Source: Virgibacillus_R byunsanensis (GTDB lineage: Bacteria; Bacillota; Bacilli; Bacillales; Amphibacillaceae). From it: DNA of 64,000 nt. The translations under genes were made by a program, and so were the position numbers. Shown piece after piece: positions 15,867 through 24,702 of the stretch (position 1 is the stretch's first letter; each line of letters starts with the position of its first letter). The notes beneath the pieces were generated by a model that was not told where the DNA came from, searched no databases, and saw only the letters and a program-made list of their open reading frames with translations. The stretch spans positions 1 through 64,000 of the forward strand of contig NZ_JBHTKJ010000035.1 in assembly GCF_042675965.1 (NCBI RefSeq). The letters run 5' to 3'.

Positions 15867-17702
15867 TTAATTTCTAACGGTCGTTAGATTATAATCTTGA
15901 ATATTTAATGCTTCAAACAATGTTTTAAAATTGTACACCGTCTCGTCCATAAGTTCAATTTCCTTGTTTACTACTTTATCGTGAAATTCTTTTGCGGCTA
16001 ACTTCTTCGACGAACTAGAACCATCGTATGGGGTACTCAATTGTTTAGAGTCATCTTCAGAAATTAACGACTCAATTGTCTGTGGGTTGCTCACCATTTT
16101 CTCCTTAACTACTTCTTCGTTACAACATACGAATAAAATTTTATCTTCTAGAGTCTCATCCAGTTTATTGACTAAAACATCGTATTCTTTGTAACCAGCT
16201 TTATCATAGTCTAATAAAATCTTAAATTCACATCCCCAGCCAAATAAAATTGAAACAATTCTATTGATATTACTAACACCTGCTGATGGAATGATATTTG
16301 GGGCGCTATCAATCCCCAAATAATTTATCATAGCATTCATATACATATAATCTGTAATCCCCTCGGTAATGAGATTATTTTTACTAGATGGTCCTATATT
16401 AAACTTTAAATCCGCTCCAATAGCTTGCACCAAAGGAGATAGAGTTTCCATTTTTGAGTCATTTGATAAATTCTGATTATAAGCACTCTTAAATATTTTT
16501 GTATCACCTTCCTCGACTTTTTCAATAGCCCTAACATTAGTTATGTCTTTACTGTCTATCATGTATGGAGAATGTGTAGTATATATTACCTGATTTTCCC
16601 TTTCTGCTAGTCTGGAAAATAATTCTAGGAGTTGCTTTTGAGCATTAACATGTAAATATACGCCTGGTTCATCTAGCAAATAAACTAAAGATGAATTTTT
16701 ATGCTCACGAGAAAGAACATCAACAAATATGCTTATGTACCAACGCAATCCATTACTTCTTTCGCTTAGGTTCATTGCCTTATCATCAGTTAATATATAT
16801 ATTTTAAAGACACGACTCTCAAATTCTATTTGAAATTCAATTTTCTCTTGATTATAAAATTCATTAAACTCCGCTTCAATATTATTCTTAATTTTTCTTA
16901 CAATCCTATTTCGAACAGTCTTCCTATTACCATCTATAGGGTCTTCGAATGCATCCACTATTTCATGTTCAGTAATACCTGCTGCTATAAGGAATCTATA
17001 AAAGATATGGTTTGTATCCTTAAAAATATCCTTTATATCATCATATTTATAACTTGCTTCTAATTGCGGGTATTGTTCACGGTAATACATACTAGGTAAA
17101 AGAGAATAATGTTTTGCAAGACAATTATCAATAATCTCAATTTTATCAATCAAGTCTTCCTTGCTTTTATAAGCATTGGTTATCCAACTCTTTAAATGAC
17201 CTAATTTAGCACTATGATTTATATAAACATGTGAAGTTATGACCTTCAAACCATTCATATAATCTTGCACTGATTTAATACGTTTAGATTCATTTCCCCA
17301 AACACTTCTAATATTCAATTCCAGAACATCATTAATAGCTTCCATTAACAATTCATCATCTTTCACTAATTCAGACAATCCACCTTCAATCTTAATCGTT
17401 GTATTGTCTATGAAACTTAATGATGTATTTGCTTGACTTACTTCAAATTGATTCAATTCACTTTGATAGTATTCCAAATGAACTATGATAGAAACTTCTC
17501 CAGAAGCTCCTCTATTTTTATTACTAAGGTAATTAGGACTTAGTGGTCTATTAAATGATAATTTGCCTATAGCCTCTAAAATATTACTCTTACCGGACTC
17601 ATTCTTTCCGATTAGGGCAGTAACTTTTGGGTCTACAGATAAGAAATTATCTTTCGATCCTATTGACTTATAGTTATTAATATTAAAACTTGTTACCTTC
17701 AC
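15867..17702 (-). CDS. OLD-family ATP-dependent endonuclease (ABC ATPase + TOPRIM)
   Basis: The protein of about 611 residues joins an SMC/RecF-like ABC ATPase to a TOPRIM nuclease. Using the 614-residue frame, Walker A is GKNESGKS (35-42), a signature-like LSERSNG is at 316-322, Walker B is LVYLLDEP (343-350) and TTHSPYMID is at 379-387. TOPRIM motifs are TEG (Glu 450) and LLDYDKAG (Asp 501 and 503). OLD proteins are DNA nucleases used in phage exclusion, including P2 Old, GajA and retron or PARIS relatives. No GajB-like helicase is adjacent. The partner is instead the HEPN gene 93 bases upstream. GGAG spacing favours GTG 17702 over 17711. Confidence 0.85.
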   Translation of the reverse strand: MKVTSFNINNYKSIGSKDNFLSVDPKVTALIGKNESGKSNILEAIGKLSFNRPLSPNYLSNKNRGASGEVSIIVHLEYYQSELNQFEVSQANTSLSFIDNTTIKIEGGLSELVKDDELLMEAINDVLELNIRSVWGNESKRIKSVQDYMNGLKVITSHVYINHSAKLGHLKSWITNAYKSKEDLIDKIEIIDNCLAKHYSLLPSMYYREQYPQLEASYKYDDIKDIFKDTNHIFYRFLIAAGITEHEIVDAFEDPIDGNRKTVRNRIVRKIKNNIEAEFNEFYNQEKIEFQIEFESRVFKIYILTDDKAMNLSERSNGLRWYISIFVDVLSREHKNSSLVYLLDEPGVYLHVNAQKQLLELFSRLAERENQVIYTTHSPYMIDSKDITNVRAIEKVEEGDTKIFKSAYNQNLSNDSKMETLSPLVQAIGADLKFNIGPSSKNNLITEGITDYMYMNAMINYLGIDSAPNIIPSAGVSNINRIVSILFGWGCEFKILLDYDKAGYKEYDVLVNKLDETLEDKILFVCCNEEVVKEKMVSNPQTIESLISEDDSKQLSTPYDGSSSSKKLAAKEFHDKVVNKEIELMDETVYNFKTLFEALNIQDYNLTTVRN

Positions 17703-17795
17703 TAAGACCACTCCAATGCTCTATAAATTTTTTTTACTGTTTGCCAACTTCTTACATAGCTAAAATTTTTATCTGGTGTCATATTTTTAAATTGA

Positions 17796-19637
17796 CTATG
17801 ATAAAAAATCTTCCTCTAACTTTTTTTGAATTTTTTTCATCTTATCATACTCTGGATCTTGCTTAATTAGAGTAATTGTTAAATACTGTATGCCAATCAC
17901 AATTTGCCTTAGCTGCTCAACATGGCGCTCGAAACGCCTTTCTTGAATTGTTTCTCCACGATTAACATGTGCAACATACTCATTTCGAATCATTCCCATA
18001 TTTTTAATAATCGCATCGAAGTATTGTTTTTGGTTTCTAAAGAAAGCTGACCGTTCATCGGCATTCATTTTCATTATTCTTTCGTTTGGAAATAGTCTAG
18101 TTGTGCGTATTGCTGGGAAAATGGCAAGCATCTCCTTAATCGTATCCACATTATCTTGCTGAGACAAAACTTCTAAGCAGTGCCAAAGCTTTAATAACTT
18201 ATCACCATAAAATGAAGCTTCAAGGTGGTCCCTATAATATCTCAAAGATAGTATCAATCGCTTTTTTAAGTTATGATCATCTGGTATGGTTTCTAAATTG
18301 TATACTAAATTCTTGTAGGTTTCCTTTTTAATTTCCACAGCACGTTCATTAAGAGGAGGTTGGAAAGTCGCTTCAAAACCATTTTTGCCATAATGAATAG
18401 TACCTGAAGTCATATCTTCCACATCGTATAGTCCCTCATATTCAGTGAATTTATTTGGGACTCTATATTGATCTGCAAAGTGAATAATATCCAGATAACT
18501 ATTCCATTGCTGTTCTAACTGAAAGTATGCAAATTGAATATCACGGGGCGAGTTAAGCTTTAAAAATTTAACCCAAAGTTGTTGTGGGTGATTCTTTTTA
18601 ATATCAGCAACTAAATGCTCATTATCGTAAAAATAATTTTCAACTTCACTATTTTTAAGTATCTTAAGTCCATTGACTTCTGACCACAATTCTTTATCAT
18701 GAAATCCAGGAAAACATGGAACAAACCACTCTATCTTATAATCCTTTTTTGTAAAACTTGAAAGGAACATTGAAAAAATTTGATTAAACTCAGTATCATT
18801 GACCACAAAATATTCTCGTAATGCATCGGAAACATTCAATCCATTTGTTTCACGTGATAAATACAAATATAAATTAACAATTATTTGTTCAGAATCCTGA
18901 TTATGATGCAAGGCAGAAGTACCCTTGCCCGTTTCTAATGTATAGCGCTCATTCAACTGATTTAAATATTCCACTAACGTTTTAATAGAGTCTATTTTAC
19001 AAAAAGATTCATAATCGCTTCTTACTTGTTGTTCAAGATAGTCCTTAAAATGTTTTTCATCAAAATTTGCAGGTAGCCCCATTTGTTCGAACATTATCTT
19101 ATCCCTAATTTGATTATAATAAAACTCAGTGTATCGTTCGATCTTATCCTCACTACTTAGTTTATTTGAAATGACTTTGCTGTTTGTAAAAAAAAGGTCT
19201 GTATATACTGCATTAATTAACTGCTTTATTTGTTCCTTAACAAAGCCCTCTGAAAAAGAGTTCTTGGCCTCAACTCTACTCCCAAAAAGCTCAAACCTCG
19301 CAATCTGCTCTTCATACTCTTCCAACTCTTTGTATAACTCGTCCTTTTTGTAGCCATTCATAGAAAAAGTCTTGTATGTACTTGCTGCAAAGTAGAATAA
19401 TGTTTCTAGTATTTCACTAACTACATTAGTATCTAGAACTGAAAAATCAAAAACATTTTTAATCTCTAAAGTATTCTTTAACGTTTCCTGTAATTCCATC
19501 AGCCTTTGAGCATGAACATGGTAAAAACGTTGCTCAAAATCTGTTTGACTTAATTGATTGCACAAATCATGATATAAAGTTGTTACCAACCCCTTATTAA
19601 ATACTACTCTAAACTTAGATTCAGAAGTATAATTCAT
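17796..19637 (-). CDS. Large protein with C-terminal HEPN-like RNase motif
   Basis: The 613-residue protein has no recognised N-terminal family; the first 450 residues are largely helical with many aromatic and acidic residues. The C-terminal 130 residues look like a HEPN domain: LKLWHCLEVLSQ (a helix typical of ApeA-like HEPN), then MIRNEYVAHV, where R551 and H557 form an R-x5-H motif with a polar residue after Arg as in HEPN RNases. This suggests an RNA-cleaving abortive-infection effector (inference). It is the first gene of an operon with the OLD-family nuclease. GAGAGGAGGT precedes the ATG. Confidence 0.65.
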   Translation of the reverse strand: MNYTSESKFRVVFNKGLVTTLYHDLCNQLSQTDFEQRFYHVHAQRLMELQETLKNTLEIKNVFDFSVLDTNVVSEILETLFYFAASTYKTFSMNGYKKDELYKELEEYEEQIARFELFGSRVEAKNSFSEGFVKEQIKQLINAVYTDLFFTNSKVISNKLSSEDKIERYTEFYYNQIRDKIMFEQMGLPANFDEKHFKDYLEQQVRSDYESFCKIDSIKTLVEYLNQLNERYTLETGKGTSALHHNQDSEQIIVNLYLYLSRETNGLNVSDALREYFVVNDTEFNQIFSMFLSSFTKKDYKIEWFVPCFPGFHDKELWSEVNGLKILKNSEVENYFYDNEHLVADIKKNHPQQLWVKFLKLNSPRDIQFAYFQLEQQWNSYLDIIHFADQYRVPNKFTEYEGLYDVEDMTSGTIHYGKNGFEATFQPPLNERAVEIKKETYKNLVYNLETIPDDHNLKKRLILSLRYYRDHLEASFYGDKLLKLWHCLEVLSQQDNVDTIKEMLAIFPAIRTTRLFPNERIMKMNADERSAFFRNQKQYFDAIIKNMGMIRNEYVAHVNRGETIQERRFERHVEQLRQIVIGIQYLTITLIKQDPEYDKMKKIQKKLEEDFLS

Positions 19638-19865
19638 AGTATAAATACCTCCTCTCAGCCACTTAATTTTCTTATCCTAACGTTCTCTTTATTAAATAAG
19701 TTGCCGATTTAAGTTAGTAGTGACAACTAATTATTCCTACCTTATTTTACCACATTCTTATTCTTATTGACTTTTATACAAACGCAAAAAAGCCCACCTC
19801 CCTAAAATGAAGATGAGCCTCATTAGACTCGACGTTAATTTAATGAAACCCATCCTAAGGGGGTT

Positions 19866-19940
19866 CTCAAACTAACGGCGTTTATTGCGCAGTATAAGTC
19901 TACTACGTAATACAAGAGTTACTCCACAATCGCGCCCTTA
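19866..19940 (+). repeat. Interspersed TCTACTACGTAATA..CACAATCGCGCC element
   Basis: Sequence including GTCTACTACGTAATAC, AGAGTTACTCC and CACAATCGCGCCC recurs in diverged form at 33325-33385 (TAGTCTACTACATAATAAAA). A partial CAATCGCGCCTTTAG piece is at 28660-28676. Function unknown. Confidence 0.5.
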
Positions 19941-19954
19941 GTTGAAGAAAGAAT

Positions 19955-20008
19955 GTTAAACAACAAAAGTAGCATACGAAACGACGTATGCTACTTTTGT
20001 TGTTTAAC
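19955..20008. repeat. Perfect 24-bp inverted repeat with 6-base loop
   Basis: Arms 19955-19978 and 19985-20008 (starting GTTAAACAACAAAAG) are exact complements around AAACGA. A T8 run follows nine bases later (20017-20024). It could act as a terminator for leftward or rightward transcripts or as a cruciform site. Confidence 0.7.
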
Positions 20009-20450
20009 CATCTGTAATTTTTTTTGCCCTAATCAGCGTGCTTTTGGATATCCCTGTCAATGCTGTTAAAAATCGTGTCTATGACAACAGGGGAAAACGT
20101 AAATAAAAAAATTATTAAATAGTAAAAACCTTTTCTTTTCAATTTCCTTCCTTACTCCTTTCATTAGACGAAATAGAGAAATTATTCGCATAAATATCCT
20201 AAGACTTATAGACACGACAGAAGATTTTTAGTAGTATAAATTTAAGGAAAAATAAAGGACATATTCCTTAAATAAACGATAGAAACAATTTAGTACATGA
20301 ACTTCTTAACATTTAGCTTTAAATATATTCGGTTTGGAACTTCTGAACAGTTGAAAAATATGCAAGGGAGAGGTGCTTAAACTTAATTATTAAATTAACG
20401 CTAATTAACAAGTGGGATATTTTCTTCTACCGTTTGAGAGGTGAATAAAA

Positions 20451-21782
20451 GTGCTTATAAAAATAGGTGTGATAGGTCCAGAAGAATCAATGACTCGGAT
20501 TTTACAGGTGTCTAAGGAATTTAAGGATATTGAACTTATTCCATTTACTTATCAAGAAGTAAGCGAAATTACAGACATCGTTACGAACAATGATTTAATT
20601 GTGGATCAATGGTTATTCTCAGGAATCATGAATTATTCATTTGCTGTAGACAAGAAACTAATAAAGGAAAATGAGGGGAATTTCCCGCCCTTACACGGGT
20701 CAAGCTTTTTCGGAGTATTAATGGAAGCACAATTAAATGAGCGCAATATTTTTGATAAAATAAGTATCGATACCATTACGAATGATGAAGTCTCTAAGAT
20801 TCTATCGTTTTATAACTTGAATTCGTTGCAATATTATAATGCACCGTATGAAGGATATAATCAGATGTCAAAATTAGAGAAATTTCACAAATCGTTATAT
20901 AAATCGAATAAAACACAATTAGCTATTACTTCCATAAAATCTACTTACGAGAAATTAAAAAAAGATGGAGTCTTAGTGTACAGACTTACCCCTTCTTTTT
21001 TGGCGGTTAAATCAACGATTCAGCTCTTAGGAGAAAGAGCACAAGCAAATCATTACGAAAATCTTCAAATGGCCGTTATAGGTTGCAAGATAATCAATGA
21101 TTTTGATAGAAATGAACCTTATGAATTGTTCAAATGGAGGCATCATGAAGTAGATATAAAAAAACACTTGTTATATTTAACTGAAAATATGAATGGTTCG
21201 TTTGTTGATGTAGGTGATGGACTATATTTTATATTTACGACTAAAGGAGAATTTGGGAATAATGCTGAGAATGATTTATTTAAACTAATGAATGATTTTA
21301 AAGTTAGGGATAATTTAACAATTGGTGTTGCTATTGGATATGGAGAGACTGTCTCTCATGCCGAACAGAATGTTAGATTTGGGTTGAGTCAATTTAGCAT
21401 AGACGACAAAGCTTCCATACTCGTCATTGATGATCAATATTCGATTACTAAGAAATTTCAGAATCAAGAAGGCCCTTTTTTAAATAACAAAGCCATCGAC
21501 CAAGAATTAATGACCAAGTTTGGTGAAGGGGTGGTAAGTTATCGGGATGTTAGGAGGATCATTACCTATTCGCATAATTATAGTAAAAAAGAGTTCACCT
21601 CGCAGGATGTTTCGCGATGGTTACAAAGTACAGAAAGAAATGGGAGAAGAATTTTAGCCGAGTTAGAAAATGCTAAAGTGATCGAGAAATGCGGAACCGT
21701 TCATTTAAAACAAAGAGGAAGACCGAAAAATGTATACCAATTTGTTGATAGTCTCTCATTTTTGCGGGTAGTAGAGAAGTGA
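20451..21782 (+). CDS. Transcriptional regulator: degenerate GGDEF-like domain plus winged helix
   Basis: The 443-residue protein starts at GTG behind GAGAGGTGA. Residues 1-170 form an alpha/beta domain that could be a sensor. Residues about 190-340 look like a nucleotidyl-cyclase/GGDEF fold without catalytic residues, marked by LTIGVAIGYGETVSHAEQNVRF. Residues about 360-435 are a winged helix (FTSQDVSRWLQSTERNGRRI, then RGRPKNVYQF). I recognise this architecture from uncharacterised regulators near amidohydrolase genes. It lies directly upstream of, and co-directional with, the M20/AbgT cluster and probably controls it (inference). Confidence 0.65.
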   Translation: MLIKIGVIGPEESMTRILQVSKEFKDIELIPFTYQEVSEITDIVTNNDLIVDQWLFSGIMNYSFAVDKKLIKENEGNFPPLHGSSFFGVLMEAQLNERNIFDKISIDTITNDEVSKILSFYNLNSLQYYNAPYEGYNQMSKLEKFHKSLYKSNKTQLAITSIKSTYEKLKKDGVLVYRLTPSFLAVKSTIQLLGERAQANHYENLQMAVIGCKIINDFDRNEPYELFKWRHHEVDIKKHLLYLTENMNGSFVDVGDGLYFIFTTKGEFGNNAENDLFKLMNDFKVRDNLTIGVAIGYGETVSHAEQNVRFGLSQFSIDDKASILVIDDQYSITKKFQNQEGPFLNNKAIDQELMTKFGEGVVSYRDVRRIITYSHNYSKKEFTSQDVSRWLQSTERNGRRILAELENAKVIEKCGTVHLKQRGRPKNVYQFVDSLSFLRVVEK

Positions 21783-21824
21783 TAATATCGATTAATAAAA
21801 AAACTGAAAAGAGGTGTTTTCGGA

Positions 21825-23066
21825 TTGAATCAATTAGGTTTATGGATCAAAGAGAAATTATGTGAACTAAATCTTACAGAGTCAATGAATACTCCAGAAG
21901 GTTTCACACGGTTAGGGTATACAAACGAAGAATTCGCTGCTCACCGTCATTTTATCAACATAGCCCGTGAATTGGGGTTAACAACCTACCAGGATAAGGC
22001 AGGAAATCAATGGGCTGTATGGACGGTTGACACAAAAGCACCTACCATTGCAATGGGTTCGCATCTTGATACAGTTCATAATGGTGGTGGTTATGATGGT
22101 GTGGTTGGGGTATTATGTGCATTGGCGTCGATAAAATTGTTAAAAGAAAAACATTTTAAGCCTAAAAAGAACATAGCAGTTATCTGCTTTATTTCGGAAG
22201 AATCTGCGCGTTTTGGCATATCAACCATTGGAAGTAAGGCGATAGTTGGGACATTAGAAAAGCAGAAATTAGCTGATATTACCGATAACGAGGGCATTAC
22301 AATAAAGAAAGCTGTAGAAGATATGGGGCTAAAATGGGAGCAAATCGATCAAGCAGAACTCCAGAAAAGTGAATTAGATCAGTTTCTTGAGTTGCATATC
22401 GAGCAGGGTAAGCAACTGCAAGAAAATAATACAGCTATTGGTATTGTAAAAGGAATTGCTTGTCCAATCCGATTACTGGTAAAAGTTTCTGGTGTGGCAA
22501 ACCATACAGGCACAACACCAATGAATCAACGATCAGATGCATTCGTAGCAGCAGCTCCACTAGTAAGTTACATTAATGACGAAGCGTTAAAAGTTAATGA
22601 CACGGAAACATCTCAACTTGTAGCAACCGTTAGCACATTTAAGCTAATGCCAAATGCAATGAGTATTATCCCCGGAGAAGTAGAGCTAGGAATTGATATC
22701 CGGAGTGTAGATGACGAATTAAAGCGAGCGTTTGCAAATCGAATTAAAAAATACTGTTTAGAGATAGAGAGGAAACATAATGTATCGATCAGTATAACGA
22801 CTTTAGTGGATAATCAGTCGGTCCTTCTTGATAATGCTTTAAACGACAAGTTAATTAACATTTGTAACGAGCTAGGGGTTAAAACGAGAGTGATGGATAG
22901 TGGAGCAGGACATGATGTAATGAATATGGCTCGTAAATGGCCTGTTGGGTTAATTTTCATCCCATGTAAAGATGGTATTAGTCATCAGCCGGATGAGTAT
23001 GCAACAATTGATAATTTGATAAACGGAACCATCGTTTTAGAAAAATATCTTCAACTAGAAGCGTGA
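21825..23066 (+). CDS. M20 Zn-dependent hydrolase, N-carbamoyl-amino-acid hydrolase type
   Basis: The 413-residue cytosolic enzyme belongs to the M20/M28 HyuC/AmaB/AllC group that hydrolyses N-carbamoyl-L-amino acids, ureidoglycolate-like compounds or allantoate. Metal and catalytic motifs are in order: GSHLDTVHNGG (about 77-87), CFISEESARFG (about 125-135, the general-base Glu), ELHIEQG (about 192) and the C-terminal DSGAGHDVMNMA followed by CKDGISHQPDE. The start is TTG 21825 after GAGGTG. It is a paralogue of the gene at 38428 and lies between the regulator and an AbgB-like gene. Confidence 0.85.
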   Translation: MNQLGLWIKEKLCELNLTESMNTPEGFTRLGYTNEEFAAHRHFINIARELGLTTYQDKAGNQWAVWTVDTKAPTIAMGSHLDTVHNGGGYDGVVGVLCALASIKLLKEKHFKPKKNIAVICFISEESARFGISTIGSKAIVGTLEKQKLADITDNEGITIKKAVEDMGLKWEQIDQAELQKSELDQFLELHIEQGKQLQENNTAIGIVKGIACPIRLLVKVSGVANHTGTTPMNQRSDAFVAAAPLVSYINDEALKVNDTETSQLVATVSTFKLMPNAMSIIPGEVELGIDIRSVDDELKRAFANRIKKYCLEIERKHNVSISITTLVDNQSVLLDNALNDKLINICNELGVKTRVMDSGAGHDVMNMARKWPVGLIFIPCKDGISHQPDEYATIDNLINGTIVLEKYLQLEA

Positions 23067-23150
23067 AAAAATAGTTGGTTAAAAGAATAGTAATTGGTTT
23101 TAATTACGATATTTTAACGCTGATAGGAAAGTATACTTTATTAGAAATCA

Positions 23151-23207
23151 TAATAAGTGCAACTAAGGCCCTCGCCATGAAAGCTTGGCGATAAGCCAAG
23201 CTTTCTA
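23151..23207 (-). repeat. Interspersed CTTGGCTTATC..TTGCACTTAT element, copy 2
   Basis: Reverse-oriented copy of the 13116 element. AAGCTTGGCTTATCGCC forms a perfect AAGCTTGGC/GCCAAGCTT stem, and the other end is CCTTAGTTGCACTTATTATG. It sits between two genes of the M20/AbgT cluster and might attenuate or stabilise the transcript. Confidence 0.55.
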
Positions 23208-23238
23208 AAGATTTCTAGTATTTAATGGAGGAATAAAA

Positions 23239-24669
23239 ATGAACAAGTTTATTGAAAACTATTTGAAGGAAAACAAAGATTATTTTAAGCAAGTAAGTGA
23301 ATTTATTTATAATCATCCGGAAACTAGATTTGAAGAATACAAGTCTTACGAGTTCCTTGCATCCGAATGTGAAAAACAGGGATTTACTGTAGATCGTAAT
23401 GTTGCTAACATTAAAACCGCTTTTACAGCTACTTACGGGTCAGGTAAGCCGGTAATCGGGTTTTTAGGTGAATTTGACGCGCTATCAGGTTTGAGTCAAA
23501 AGCCAAATGAAACCAGTTATCAACCACTAGAAAAGAATGGTAATGGTCACGGGTGTGGTCATAATTTACTAGGTACTGGGGCATTTGCTGCGGCATGTGC
23601 TATTAAAAAATACCTTGAGGAAAATAATTTACCAGGTACAGTTAAATTCTTTGGATGCCCTGGCGAAGAGGGTGGATCTGGGAAGACATTCATGGTTAGG
23701 GAAGGCGTTTTTGACAATGTTGATGCCGCGTTATCATGGCATCCATCGCCAGCGAATGCCATTATGAGTTTATCTAGTCTAGCAAACTATCAAGTTTATT
23801 TTCAGTTTAAAGGAACTTCTTCACACGCAGCCAATACACCACACTTGGGACGAAGTGCATTAGATGCTATTGAGCTCATGAATGTTGGTGTTAACTACTT
23901 AAGAGAACATGTTATTGATGATGCTAGAATGCATTACGCGGTAACGAATACGGGTGGTATTTCACCGAATGTGGTTCAAGCAAATGCGGAAGTACTCTAT
24001 TTACTTCGTGCTCCGAGAGTCGATCAGGTGGATGATATTTTCCAAAGAGTGAAAAAGATCGCGGAAGGCGCTGCCTTAATGACAGAAACCGAAGTAACTA
24101 TTAAATTTGACAAAGCTTGCTCTAACTATATTCCGAATCGTCATTTAGAAAAAATTCTATATAAAAATTTACAAGAGGTCGGCGTAGAGCCCCCCTCAGA
24201 AAGTCAAATCAAATTTGCGAAAGAATTATGGTCAACATTTACAGAAGGAGAACAAAAAGGTTATTTAGATTCTATGAAAGGGTTTGGATACTTTGGAGAT
24301 GGAAGTGAATTCCAAGGGAAATACCTGTCCGATTCCATTTCAACCTATTACGAATCACAAGAAACACTTAAAGGATCTACTGATGTTGCGGATGTAAGTT
24401 GGGTTGTACCGACCGCACAGTTAACCGCGTCAACCTCAGCACTTGGAACAGCATTGCACACATGGCAAATGACAGCACAAGGGTTAAGTAGCTATGCACA
24501 TAAAGGTATGCTTCGGGCAGCAGGTAGTATGGCAAAAACAGGGTTAGATTTGTATACCTCTGAGGAGGATTTAAATAAAGTAAAGGAAGAGTTTAACAAA
24601 TTTAGACAAAAAAATAACTATACTTGCCCAATTCCAAACGATGTTACCCCGTCAAAACTGAATGATTAA
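23239..24669 (+). CDS. abgB: M20 amidohydrolase, AbgB-like p-aminobenzoyl-glutamate hydrolase subunit
   Basis: The 476-residue length fits AbgB, one subunit of the hydrolase that splits p-aminobenzoyl-glutamate, a folate breakdown product. The metal-binding HGCGHNLLGTG (about 102-112), the GEFDALSG segment (about 77), GCPGEEGGSGK (about 140) and the dimerisation-domain GTSSHAANTPHLGRSALDA (about 195) are all present. GGAGG precedes the ATG. An AbgT transporter and an AbgA-size hydrolase follow on the same strand, strengthening the assignment, although the real substrate may be another aryl- or acyl-amino acid. Confidence 0.8.
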   Translation: MNKFIENYLKENKDYFKQVSEFIYNHPETRFEEYKSYEFLASECEKQGFTVDRNVANIKTAFTATYGSGKPVIGFLGEFDALSGLSQKPNETSYQPLEKNGNGHGCGHNLLGTGAFAAACAIKKYLEENNLPGTVKFFGCPGEEGGSGKTFMVREGVFDNVDAALSWHPSPANAIMSLSSLANYQVYFQFKGTSSHAANTPHLGRSALDAIELMNVGVNYLREHVIDDARMHYAVTNTGGISPNVVQANAEVLYLLRAPRVDQVDDIFQRVKKIAEGAALMTETEVTIKFDKACSNYIPNRHLEKILYKNLQEVGVEPPSESQIKFAKELWSTFTEGEQKGYLDSMKGFGYFGDGSEFQGKYLSDSISTYYESQETLKGSTDVADVSWVVPTAQLTASTSALGTALHTWQMTAQGLSSYAHKGMLRAAGSMAKTGLDLYTSEEDLNKVKEEFNKFRQKNNYTCPIPNDVTPSKLND

Positions 24670-24702
24670 ATCTTAAAAATTTTACGAAAGAGAGTTGATA
24701 AT

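Larger units (their letters stand above)
19638..20450. other. Non-coding region with strong hairpin and repeat
   Basis: The 813-bp gap contains an interspersed repeat (19866-19940), a perfect 24-bp hairpin (19955-20008) and AT-rich sequence before the regulator gene. No coding frame with a ribosome site was seen. Confidence 0.5.

Noticed and set aside
15867..17702. Calling the OLD-family gene Gabija GajA
   Set aside because: Gabija needs an adjacent UvrD/PcrA-like helicase GajB. The neighbour here is a HEPN-type protein and no helicase is nearby.
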